Shown here: positions 1 through 8,066 of the stretch, one piece after another
Numbering within the stretch: the stretch's first letter is position 1
Layout of the letters: every line of letters starts with the position of its first letter
DNA from: an uncultured Brachyspira sp.
GTDB taxonomy: Bacteria; Spirochaetota; Brachyspiria; Brachyspirales; Brachyspiraceae
Direction: 5' to 3'
Assembly (NCBI RefSeq): GCF_949287625.1
Contig: NZ_CASEGO010000025.1
Coordinates: 1-26,358, forward strand
DNA: 26,358 bases
The notes under the pieces: generated by a model
What the model was told of the DNA's origin: nothing
The model's database searches: none
Seen by the model: the letters and a program-made list of their open reading frames with translations, nothing else
Translations under genes and position numbers: made by a program

Positions 1-142
1 TACCGCTTATTGATGATACTATGCCTATAATATTTTCTTTCCAATATAGAGAAAGAGATAATATTATTGCACTCGCTGTTATGATCCATAATATTTCTAC
101 AGCTTTCCAATTTTTAAGTTCATTTTTTATAAAATTTTTCAT
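1..142 (-). CDS. pnuC: PnuC-like nicotinamide riboside transporter, N-terminal part
   Basis: Only the first 47 codons lie in the window; the gene runs off the left edge. The translation begins MKNFIKNELKNWKAVEILWI and continues into a hydrophobic helix with the 'LSLYWKENIIGIVSSISG' pattern. This resembles the amino end of PnuC transporters, inner-membrane proteins that import nicotinamide riboside for NAD synthesis. The ATG at 142-140 follows a consensus promoter so closely that the leader would be only about 13 bases, and no clear ribosome-binding site is visible. The call rests on a short N-terminal stretch, so another small membrane transporter cannot be excluded. Confidence 0.6.
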   Translation of the reverse strand, partial: MKNFIKNELKNWKAVEILWIITASAIILSLSLYWKENIIGIVSSISG

Positions 143-161
143 TATAGTCTTTTTTAATTAT

Positions 162-190
162 ATTATACCTAAACAAAGATAATTTGTCAA
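162..190 (-). promoter_or_regulatory. Consensus sigma-70 promoter for the pnuC-like gene
   Basis: On the minus strand TTGACA (190-185) is followed by a 17-base spacer and TATAAT (167-162), a perfect match to the sigma-70 consensus with ideal spacing. The predicted start of transcription, near 155, leaves a very short leader before the ATG at 142. Confidence 0.8.
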
Positions 191-338
191 AAAATTAATT
201 TTTTTAAATTTATATATTTGCAACATATATAGTTATAATTGCCAAAATAGTTATTTGCAATTGCTCTGCGTATATTCAACTTTTTGTACATAATTCATTA
301 AAACACCTAAAAAACATATATAAAATTAAATTAATAAC

Positions 339-367
339 TTGACAATTATAATTATTATTAATATCAT
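339..367 (+). promoter_or_regulatory. Sigma-70 promoter for the MATE gene
   Basis: TTGACA at 339-344, a 17-base spacer and TATCAT at 362-367. Transcription would start near 374, giving a leader of about 148 bases before the ATG at 522. Confidence 0.65.
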
Positions 368-396
368 AAATAATATGAAACTTGTTATTGAATTAA

Positions 397-492
397 GCTC
401 CAGCAATATGTAAAAAAGTTTATTGTTTGGGGCATACTAAAAAACTTTATACTTCTGCATCTCTCAAGCAGATTTGTAATATTTTTTAGTAT
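397..492 (+). promoter_or_regulatory. Structured 5' leader of the MATE gene, possible riboswitch or attenuator
   Basis: Two abutting hairpins fill the leader. The first pairs 397-408 (GCTCCAGCAATA) with 421-433, about 12 pairs with one bulged base and GT wobbles. The second has a perfect 11-pair base, ATACTAAAAAA (434-444) with TTTTTTAGTAT (482-492), and an inner TCTGC/GCAGA stem (454-458 with 468-472). A T-rich stretch follows. I could not match this to a riboswitch class I know, so the function is inference from structure, leader length and the transporter downstream. Confidence 0.45.
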
Positions 493-521
493 ATTTGTGT
501 TTTATATTCAAGGAAAGTTTC

Positions 522-1805
522 ATGTATTTAATTAAATTTTCATTTATATTATTTATTTCAAATATACTTCAATATTTATACAGCATTGCCGATATAATAT
601 TTATCTCTCATTTTGAAAGTGATAATGCAGTTGCCGCATTAGGAAACTGTGCTTCTTTAATGTTTGTTATAACTTCTATATCTGTTGGTCTTTCTATAGG
701 CGGAGCTGTAGTAATTTCAAAATATAAAGGAGCTAAAGATTATATCAAATATAAGCAAAGTATAGGAAGTTTATTATTTTTATCTCTTATATCATCTCTT
801 ATAATTTCATTATTGGGATTAATATTTTATAAACAAATATTAACTTTTATGAATATTCCAAAAGAGGCTTTTAATTATGCTTGTGATTATATAAAAATAA
901 TATTTACAGGTATTATTTTGATTTTTTTATATAGTTCTCTATACTCTGTAATCAAAGCAAGCTCAAAAGAAAAAGTTTCTTTATGCTTTATATTGATAGC
1001 AGCTTTAACAAATATTATACTTGATTTTGTATTTGTATATATATTAAAATTATCCGTAAAAGGTGCCGCTTTAGCTACAGTTATATCACAGGCTTTAAGT
1101 TTTTTATTATCATTATTTTACACAAGAAAAATTATTAGTTTTAATATTAATAGCTCAATATTAAAAGAGCTTATATTTACTTCTTTTCCATGCATATTTC
1201 AGATACTCATAATAAATATATCCTATTTTGCTGTTAATATAATGATGAATAAATACGATGTAATAGCAGGCTTTACAATAGGATTAAAAATAAACACTTT
1301 TATAGGTATAATCTCTTGGTCATACGGAGAGGCTTTAAGCATACTCACGGCAAAAAGTCTTGGAGAGAGAAATTACAAAAAAATAAAAGATAATGTTATT
1401 TCTGCTTTATTTTTTAATATTTTGACTACGGCACTTGCTATTATATTTATACATTTATTTGCTAAAAATATCATCAATATATTTTACAGCGGAAATGAAA
1501 AAACTGTAAATGATATAATACTTTATCTTAGAGTATGTGCTTCATTTAATGGCATTATATATGCTTTGATGTATATGCTTGATAGTTTTCTTATAGGCAT
1601 TCAAAAATCATATTTATCTTTTATTAATGCAGCTATAGATTCTGTATTTTTTAAGATAATAATTTCAATAATATTAGAAAAACATATAGGCTTTTTTGGC
1701 ATATATTTATCTATGGCATTTTCTCCTATAGTACCAGCATTTATAGGCATTATTTATTTTTTAATCTTTATAAAAAAACATAGATTATACTTGTTTAAAG
1801 ACTAA
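522..1805 (+). CDS. MATE-family multidrug/cation efflux transporter
   Basis: A 427-residue inner-membrane protein made of about twelve hydrophobic helices. The opening 'LIKFSFILFISNILQYLYSI' and the following 'ADIIFISHFE...AVAALG' match the start of MATE (NorM/DinF-type) transporters, which use ion gradients to export cationic drugs and metabolites. The frame is open upstream to a TTG at 495, but the ATG at 522 is preferred because AAGGAAAG lies just before it (510-517) and the protein then starts like its family. It is transcribed alone, with a foldable leader before it and a hairpin terminator after it. The substrate cannot be predicted. The family call is firm. Confidence 0.9.
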   Translation: MYLIKFSFILFISNILQYLYSIADIIFISHFESDNAVAALGNCASLMFVITSISVGLSIGGAVVISKYKGAKDYIKYKQSIGSLLFLSLISSLIISLLGLIFYKQILTFMNIPKEAFNYACDYIKIIFTGIILIFLYSSLYSVIKASSKEKVSLCFILIAALTNIILDFVFVYILKLSVKGAALATVISQALSFLLSLFYTRKIISFNINSSILKELIFTSFPCIFQILIINISYFAVNIMMNKYDVIAGFTIGLKINTFIGIISWSYGEALSILTAKSLGERNYKKIKDNVISALFFNILTTALAIIFIHLFAKNIINIFYSGNEKTVNDIILYLRVCASFNGIIYALMYMLDSFLIGIQKSYLSFINAAIDSVFFKIIISIILEKHIGFFGIYLSMAFSPIVPAFIGIIYFLIFIKKHRLYLFKD

Positions 1806-1834
1806 ACTAATAAATAATTTATAGAAATAAAAAA

Positions 1835-1866
1835 GGCGTACACAGTTTTATTTTACTGTATACACC
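1835..1866. terminator. Hairpin terminator between converging MATE and hsp20 genes
   Basis: GGCGTACACAGT (1835-1846) pairs with ACTGTATACACC (1855-1866) apart from two mismatches, around an 8-base T-rich loop. An A-run precedes it and T-rich sequence follows, so it could end transcription from both sides. Confidence 0.6.
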
Positions 1867-1927
1867 TCATTATTATTATGGATTATATCTTATGAATTAA
1901 AGTAAGTTGATTATCTTATTTACTTTT

Positions 1928-2353
1928 TTACTCTCCTTTTACTTCTATTTTTTTCTCATATTTAAGTTCTTCTTTCTTTGGAAGAATAACTATCAATACT
2001 CCATTATTCAAATTAGCCTGAATGTTTTCTACATCAATACCTTTTGTACTGATATTAAAACTTTGTTCATAGCTTGAAATTACTTCTTCTTTTGATTCGC
2101 CGTTTTCTGCTTTAACAATTTTTTTACGTTTAGCTGATATAGAAAGTATATTTTCTTTTATTCCTATTTCTAAATCTTCTTTTTTAACGCCCGGCATATC
2201 CATTTCTATGCAGTAGCTTTTTTCATCTTCTTCTATTCTATAATCAGGCAATCTGTTTTCATAATATCTATAGCGGTTTAATGCATTATTATATCTATTA
2301 TTAGCATTTGAAAAAATTGAATGTAAAGTTGGTACAAATATTCTTCTTGACAT
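1928..2353 (-). CDS. hsp20: Small heat shock protein, Hsp20/alpha-crystallin family (copy 1)
   Basis: A 141-residue ATP-independent holdase chaperone. After a variable N-terminus (1-38) comes an alpha-crystallin domain starting 'YRIEEDEKSYCIEMDMPGVK' and ending with the family signature 'LNNGVLIVILPKK', followed by a short charged tail. AGGAG lies 5 bases before the ATG at 2353. The next gene upstream on the same strand (2674-3096) is a clear paralogue: the central domains are nearly identical while the N-termini differ, which indicates tandem duplication. About 320 bp with two hairpin repeats separates them. Proteins of this family usually form large oligomers that bind unfolding clients. 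Confidence 0.95.
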   Translation of the reverse strand: MSRRIFVPTLHSIFSNANNRYNNALNRYRYYENRLPDYRIEEDEKSYCIEMDMPGVKKEDLEIGIKENILSISAKRKKIVKAENGESKEEVISSYEQSFNISTKGIDVENIQANLNNGVLIVILPKKEELKYEKKIEVKGE

Positions 2354-2364
2354 ATTAACTCCTA

Positions 2365-2514
2365 TTATATATAAAAATTACTCGTTTAAGGGCTCTGTTT
2401 GCTTCGCCAACAGACGCTCGTAATTTTTATTTGGCTTTATTATATATAAAAATTACTCGCTTAAGGGCTCTGTTTGCTTCGCCAACAGACGCTCGCAATT
2501 TTTATTTGGCTTTA
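2365..2514. repeat. Two tandem 75-bp hairpin-forming repeats
   Basis: Copies at 2365-2439 and 2440-2514 differ at only two bases; a partial third start follows at 2515. Each unit folds: an outer AAAAATTAC / GTAATTTTT stem and an inner GGGCTCTGTT / AACAGACGCTC stem (one bulge) around a TGCTTCGCC loop. Both differences are T to C, and one weakens the outer stem in copy 2. The units lie between the two hsp20 genes. Confidence 0.9.
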
Positions 2515-2623
2515 TTATATATAAATTACTTCATATAACTATCTATTCACTTTTATAAACAGATACTATCAATTTTATTTAGTTTTATTACAAAATTATT
2601 AACTTATTTACTTTCTTAAACTG

Positions 2624-2652
2624 TCAGTGATAATTTTTTAGCTTATCACTGA
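2624..2652 (-). terminator. Hairpin after hsp20 copy 2
   Basis: A perfect 10-pair stem, TCAGTGATAA (2624-2633) with TTATCACTGA (2643-2652), and a 9-base loop. It lies 21 bases past the stop of the gene ending at 2674. The T-run after it on the minus strand is weak, so it may instead protect the 3' end of the message or let transcription read on into copy 1. Confidence 0.5.
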
Positions 2653-2673
2653 ACAATTTTATACTTCTTTTAA

Positions 2674-3096
2674 TTATTCTATATTTATCTTTTTCTCAAA
2701 TTTAAGTTCTTCTTTTTTCGGAAGAATTACTTTAAGAACTCCGTTATTCAAGTTAGCTTCAATGTTTTCTACATCAATACCTTTTGTACTGATATTAAAA
2801 CTTTGTTCATAGCTTGAAACAACTTCTTCTTTTGATTCTCCGTTTTCTGATTTTTTTACTTTTTTACGTTTAGCTGATATAGAAAGTATATTCTCTTTTA
2901 TTCCTATATCCAAATCTTCTTTTTTTACACCAGGCATATCCATTTCTATGCAGTAGCTTTTTTGATCTTCTTCTATATTGTAGTGAGGCATTTTTTTTAT
3001 TTCATCACTAGCATATAAGCTATTAAACGCATTATCAAAACCTCTAAAATCATCTAAAACAGAATGTAAAGCAGGTAAAAATATTCTTCTATCCAT
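2674..3096 (-). CDS. hsp20: Small heat shock protein, Hsp20/alpha-crystallin family (copy 2)
   Basis: A 140-residue Hsp20 chaperone and paralogue of the gene at 1928-2353. It has the same order: a variable N-terminus, an alpha-crystallin domain starting 'YNIEEDQKSYCIEMDMPGVK', and the 'LNNGVLKVILPKKEE' strand near the end. The frame is open upstream to 3135, but the ATG at 3096 is chosen because AAGGAG (3110-3105) stands 8 bases before it and because 'MDRRIFLPALHS' aligns with 'MSRRIFVPTLHS' of copy 1. A sigma-54-like motif lies about 100 bases upstream. No CIRCE operator was found near either copy. Confidence 0.95.
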   Translation of the reverse strand: MDRRIFLPALHSVLDDFRGFDNAFNSLYASDEIKKMPHYNIEEDQKSYCIEMDMPGVKKEDLDIGIKENILSISAKRKKVKKSENGESKEEVVSSYEQSFNISTKGIDVENIEANLNNGVLKVILPKKEELKFEKKINIE

Positions 3097-3194
3097 AATT
3101 AAAACTCCTTTTATATTAACTTTTATATTTTTCAATCTTATTAAAGCCTTTATTTTAGCTTTAAGCAGCTTTCATATTTGCTACACTATTATAT

Positions 3195-3212
3195 ATGCAA
3201 GAATTGTACCAA
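3195..3212 (-). promoter_or_regulatory. Possible sigma-54 promoter upstream of hsp20 copy 2
   Basis: Minus-strand TTGGTACAATTCTTGCAT has the sigma-54 hallmark: GG and GC exactly ten bases apart within a TTGGYAC-N5-TTGCA frame, one base off the core consensus. TATAAT also occurs at 3193-3188 but without a good -35 at the right distance. Whether the organism has RpoN cannot be told from this window. Confidence 0.35.
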
Positions 3213-3499
3213 TTATTTTTAAGATGTTGTATATTATTTATACATTTACTTGTGATTTTTATTTTGCATCATTATATATAAATAAATATATGTTTAATTT
3301 TTATACTTAATTTATTATACTTTTGTATATGAATAATACTAATTTATTAAAGTAATATTGCCAATGTATAGAGTTTATACTGGATTTGTTTCATATCTCA
3401 AAAGTACTTGACAAGATTAGATATAGTATTTTAGTAATTTATCAATCATAGAAATAATGTTTTATATATTGTATAAATTATCATTTTAATATATAAATA

Positions 3500-3600
3500 T
3501 GCAGTCTTTCTCAACCTCGGGATATGCCTACGTACTCCGTATGGCTTAGGTGCCTTGCCGCAGCAAAAGAAGCGGGGCAACGACTGGAATAGTCCCTGCA
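3500..3600 (+). repeat. GC-rich interspersed element, TGCAG...CTGCA bounded (R1)
   Basis: A roughly 100-bp GC-rich island in AT-rich DNA. It starts TGCAGTCTTTC and ends AGTCCCTGCA, so its ends form a short inverted repeat like that of the element at 3837-3982. A GACT/AGTC mini-hairpin sits just before the right end. Its interior is only loosely similar to the other copies. Confidence 0.6.
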
Positions 3601-3836
3601 ATTAAAAATTAGTTTTGAAACAAGTTTAATGCTTGTGTAATAAATAGTTAATAATACATTTATAAAAATACATAAATCGACAAAATAAAATCATATAGAT
3701 ATACTTAAACAACTATAGTTTGTCAATTTTTAGTTATTTGTAAATGTAATTATTATTTATAAATAGTATAAAGTATTATCGGTATTAATAAAATATGTTT
3801 TAAACGTATTGTAATGACTATATTTTAGTTAAAAAA

Positions 3837-3982
3837 TGCAGTCCTTTCGCCTGCCTACGGCAGGCAGAGCGAGGCGTACAGCGTATGGTTCTCGCCGAAG
3901 GCGTACCACACCACAGGCGGACAGGCGTCATAAAAGAACTGGGGTGCTGCGTAGCACACAGAGTGGTGGGCAAAGCCCTGCA
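3837..3982 (+). repeat. GC-rich interspersed element, TGCAG...CTGCA bounded (R2)
   Basis: A 146-bp element starting TGCAGTCCTTTC and ending AAAGCCCTGCA. It contains a perfect hairpin GCCTGCC-TAC-GGCAGGC (3849-3865) and another, GTGCT-GCGT-AGCAC (3944-3957). Its right half (3914-3982) is clearly homologous, in inverted orientation, to 20671-20737. Part of its left half resembles 14375-14425. Confidence 0.8.
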
Positions 3983-4055
3983 AATATTTTAAATTAAAAA
4001 ATTAATTTTTTACAAATTATATTTGTTTAGGTATAGAATTATTTTTTTACTGAAT

Positions 4056-4940
4056 TTAAAATTTATTTTTGAAATCATAGCATACCAAAAATCTATCTTT
4101 ACCGCTTAAATCTTTTTTTATTTCGGCATTATCTATATTTAAATTACGGCATATATTAATTAAAGAATCTCCCTGATTATAGCCTATCTCAAAAAAGAAT
4201 GCCCCATTATATTTTAAATATATATCTATAATATTTAAAAAAGCCCTATAAAAATCAAGCCCATCATCTCCAGAATACAAAGCATTAAAAGGCTCAAACT
4301 CCAAATCCTTTTGAAGAGAATCTTTATCTTTTAAAGGAACATAGGGAGCATTTGACACTATTATATCAAATTTTTTATCTGGTATATATTTTAGGGCATC
4401 ATCATTTATTATATTTATTATATTTTTTATTCTATCACCGCCCAATATATTAAATGTGTTTTTCTTTATAATTTCTGCTGCCCCATTACTTATTTCAACT
4501 GCCGTAATATCAATATTTTTATTCTGCTCTATAAATAATTTTTTTAATACAATAGCTATATTTCCGCTTCCAGAACATACATCACATATAGAAATATTAT
4601 CTTTATCTTTTATATAATCAAGTATTAAATCAATAAGCTCTTCAGTTTCTGGTCTTGGTATAAGCACATTACTATCTACATAAAAATCAAAACCATAAAA
4701 CTCTTTTTTATTTATTATATACGCTAAAGGCTCATGATTAAGGCGTCTTTTTATGAGGCTCTCTATTTTCATTATCTCTTCTTCTTTTAGCTCTTTTAAA
4801 CCCTCAGATATTAATTTGGTTTTACTAATATTGAAAGTATGCATTATAATAGTATTTGCCTCAATATAAGATACCTTATAATCATTATTAATTTTTTCTA
4901 ATTGTTTAGAATAATATATTAAAGCCTCATTTATATTCAT
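4056..4940 (-). CDS. prmC: Release factor glutamine N5-methyltransferase PrmC/HemK
   Basis: A 294-residue SAM-dependent enzyme that methylates the glutamine of the GGQ motif in peptide-chain release factors. It has an N-terminal helical release-factor-binding domain (1-90), the family motif 'IPRPETEEL' (about 94-102), the SAM-binding loop 'DVCSGSGNIAI' (120-130), and a catalytic loop at 197-200. That loop reads NAPY where the family almost always has NPPY. The start is the ATG at 4940; an in-frame TTG at 4946 overlaps the stop of the upstream cupin gene. Only two bases separate the two genes, so they are probably co-transcribed. Length is normal for the family. Confidence 0.9.
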   Translation of the reverse strand: MNINEALIYYSKQLEKINNDYKVSYIEANTIIMHTFNISKTKLISEGLKELKEEEIMKIESLIKRRLNHEPLAYIINKKEFYGFDFYVDSNVLIPRPETEELIDLILDYIKDKDNISICDVCSGSGNIAIVLKKLFIEQNKNIDITAVEISNGAAEIIKKNTFNILGGDRIKNIINIINDDALKYIPDKKFDIIVSNAPYVPLKDKDSLQKDLEFEPFNALYSGDDGLDFYRAFLNIIDIYLKYNGAFFFEIGYNQGDSLINICRNLNIDNAEIKKDLSGKDRFLVCYDFKNKF

Positions 4941-4942
4941 AA

Positions 4943-5272
4943 TCAATTATTCAGAAAATCTTCTCTTTCTGGAGTAAAAGTATCTAATAAGCAGCCTTTT
5001 TTAGTACATTTACAGCCATGAGGCATATTTTTGGCAAAATGAAGACTATCTCCAGCCTTACATAAATACTCTTCCCCATTTACATTAAATTGAAACTCTC
5101 CGTCTATAATATAAGTAATTTGTTCATGATTATCATGAGCATGAACATCAGCTATAGCTCCTTCCTCAAACTCCATATAAACAGTCATAAGATTTTCAGA
5201 ATGAGCTAATATTTTTCTTTTAAGTCCGTTTCCCAAATTTTTTAATTCAGCTTTATTAAAGTCTTGATACAT
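4943..5272 (-). CDS. Small single-domain cupin protein
   Basis: A 109-residue protein with one conserved-barrel cupin domain. Motif 1 is 'HAHDNHEQITYIIDG' (His44, His46, Glu50, ending at Gly58) and motif 2 is 'GDSLHFAKNMPHG' (His85). These are the usual metal-binding residues, so it probably binds a divalent metal. A cluster of cysteines and lysines near the end ('CKCTKKGC') is unusual and could bind metal or be redox active. Cupins of this size bind small molecules, isomerise sugars or act as dioxygenases; the substrate cannot be told. AGAGGAAT precedes the ATG. It lies between the hydrolase gene (27 bases upstream) and prmC (2 bases downstream), suggesting a three-gene unit. Confidence 0.85.
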   Translation of the reverse strand: MYQDFNKAELKNLGNGLKRKILAHSENLMTVYMEFEEGAIADVHAHDNHEQITYIIDGEFQFNVNGEEYLCKAGDSLHFAKNMPHGCKCTKKGCLLDTFTPEREDFLNN

Positions 5273-5299
5273 AAAATATTCCTCTTATTTTTTAATAAA

Positions 5300-6151
5300 T
5301 TAGAAATTGTCTTTATTTTCATCATATACACTAGGTAAAATCTCTGCTAAATTAGTAAACTCTTTAATATTATGAGCAAATAAAGCTTTAGCGATATCAA
5401 TAGGTATTTTTTCATTTTCTGGAAGTATTTTTACTATATTTCCATTGATATAACCAAAGCCAATCCAAAAACGAGAACATAGCATAATACCTCCTTTATA
5501 TTTATACCATTTATGAGTCATAGCAGCAGCACAATTACCCTCTCCTACAGCACAAACAAGAGAAGAGCAAAACTCACTTCCTATTACAGATTCATCATAC
5601 CCGAAATCTTTATGTCTTTTAAAACATAATTTTACCTCATCAGGACCCATTCCTATATCTTCAAGTACATAATGATTAACATTCCAAGTTCTTTGATTAA
5701 TAGGTACATTATTATCACATACATAATGAACATTGTCAGCCCTTGCAAAATAATGATCCTCAGGATTCCAAATCTTATATCTCAAATCAGAACCTACGCT
5801 ATGCCAAGGAAACCACCAATCAAGCATTTCAGGCAATACATTAGGCATATAGGTAGTATTGCATACAAAACCAGTACCATCATCTTGAATACCATAACCT
5901 ATTTGGCAATAATTATCATCTTTTCCCTCAAGAAATATATTTTTCTTATCAAAAGAAATACCTTTTAAATTATCTTTTACACCATTTTCTAGTATATATA
6001 ATTTTTCATTTGGAATTTTAGCTAATTTTTTTTGAAAATATTTATAATAAGGTAAAGATTTTTCTTCTTTAGTAACTCCAACTTTTTTACCTATAGAATA
6101 ACCCCTAAAAATAAAATAATTATATAATACCAAAATGATAATAAAAGGCAA
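5300..6151 (-). CDS. DAPG/phloretin hydrolase-like zinc enzyme (PhlG family), start uncertain
   Basis: The family cleaves carbon-carbon bonds in acylated phloroglucinols such as diacetylphloroglucinol and phloretin. The frame contains 'EMLDWWFPWHS', 'DLRYKIWNPEDHYFARADN' and a final 'AHNIKEFTNLAEILPSVY'. His133, Glu164, His260 and Glu264 have the same 31-residue and HxxxE spacing that I recall for the PhlG zinc ligands, so the active site looks intact. The start is odd. The interval given begins at a TTG with no ribosome-binding site, just past the 16S terminator, and adds an otherwise unexpected hydrophobic tail. A likelier start is ATA at 6094, seven bases after AGGGG and about 20 bases after a TATAAT (6123-6118), giving about 264 residues beginning GKKVGVTKEEKSLPYY. 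No ATG occurs until residue 102. Confidence 0.8.
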   Translation of the reverse strand: MPFIIILVLYNYFIFRGYSIGKKVGVTKEEKSLPYYKYFQKKLAKIPNEKLYILENGVKDNLKGISFDKKNIFLEGKDDNYCQIGYGIQDDGTGFVCNTTYMPNVLPEMLDWWFPWHSVGSDLRYKIWNPEDHYFARADNVHYVCDNNVPINQRTWNVNHYVLEDIGMGPDEVKLCFKRHKDFGYDESVIGSEFCSSLVCAVGEGNCAAAMTHKWYKYKGGIMLCSRFWIGFGYINGNIVKILPENEKIPIDIAKALFAHNIKEFTNLAEILPSVYDENKDNF

Positions 6152-6174
6152 GCAAATAAATATAAAAAAGACAC

Positions 6175-6200
6175 AAAAAAACCAGCCTTGAAGGCTAGTT
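6175..6200 (-). terminator. Intrinsic terminator of the 16S rRNA transcript
   Basis: On the minus strand AACTAGCC-TTCAA-GGCTGGTT forms an 8-pair stem (one GU) followed directly by a T-run (6180-6175). It lies about 85 bases after the 16S 3' end, with no tRNA or 23S gene in between. Confidence 0.9.
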
Positions 6201-6235
6201 TATTAACGAGGTATAAAAAATATAATATGGAAAAA

Positions 6236-6268
6236 TTCTTTCAAATATGAATAGCAGTAAGATTTAAG
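6236..6268 (-). other. 16S precursor processing stem, 3' arm
   Basis: This arm is complementary, over about 33 bases with a handful of mismatches, to the leader segment at 7944-7977. Pairing would bring the two ends of the 16S precursor together, as in RNase III processing stems. Confidence 0.8.
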
Positions 6269-6285
6269 TCGGACAATCTCCGAAT

Positions 6286-7800
<1,515 letters not shown>

Positions 7801-7943
7801 CACTTTTGTGAATCTGAAATAATTCTTTATTTTTACTATTCCGCTGAATAGTGATTTACTTACTTAAAGAAATGTTACAAATTGTAACCGTTGGGTCATA
7901 GAACTTAATCTAAGTTCATTTACACCAGTTGTGTTTTGTTTTT

Positions 7944-7977
7944 CTTAAATTGCTTCTGCTATCCATATTTCAAAGAA
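7944..7977 (-). other. 16S precursor processing stem, 5' arm
   Basis: Minus-strand TTCTTTGAAATATGGATAGC and the bases after it pair with the trailer at 6236-6268. The arm begins with a boxA-like GTTCTTTGAAA, a motif linked to rRNA antitermination. A further hairpin, ACTATTC-CGCT-GAATAGT (7835-7852), lies between this arm and the mature 5' end. Confidence 0.8.
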
Positions 7978-8038
7978 CTTTTATTTTTGTTTGTGTCAGC
8001 CGATGTTTTGTTTTTCGTTTCTCATCAACTGTTTTATT

Positions 8039-8066
8039 ATTATAGCATAGGCTTCGAAAAACACAA
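8039..8066 (-). promoter_or_regulatory. 16S rRNA promoter
   Basis: On the minus strand TTGTGT (8066-8061), a 16-base spacer ending in TGC, and TATAAT (8044-8039). The TGn before the -10 is an extended -10 feature. Very A/T-rich sequence just upstream (8067 onward) could act as an UP element. Confidence 0.7.

Larger units (their letters stand above)
3136..4055. other. Gene-free intergenic stretch with two GC-rich repeat elements
   Basis: No credible coding sequence was found in about 920 bp. It holds the hsp20 upstream region, a TTGACA-containing box near 3403-3415, the repeat elements at 3500-3600 and 3837-3982, and a 15-base string at 3717-3731 that recurs exactly at 26279-26293. Outside the repeats the sequence is almost pure A/T. 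Confidence 0.8.

Noticed and set aside
2365..2514. A CRISPR array, because of near-identical units with palindromic parts
   Set aside because: There are only two adjacent units, with no unique spacers between them and no cas genes.
3136..3260. A CIRCE/HrcA operator before hsp20
   Set aside because: No TTAGCACTC-N9-GAGTGCTAA-like inverted repeat is present.
3500..3982. tRNA or tmRNA genes in the GC-rich islands
   Set aside because: No cloverleaf, no T-loop GTTCRANYC and no 3' CCA-type acceptor was seen. The structure is a set of simple hairpins.
3837..3982. A classical insertion sequence
   Set aside because: There is no transposase frame and the end repeats are only about 5 bases. At most it is a small non-autonomous element.
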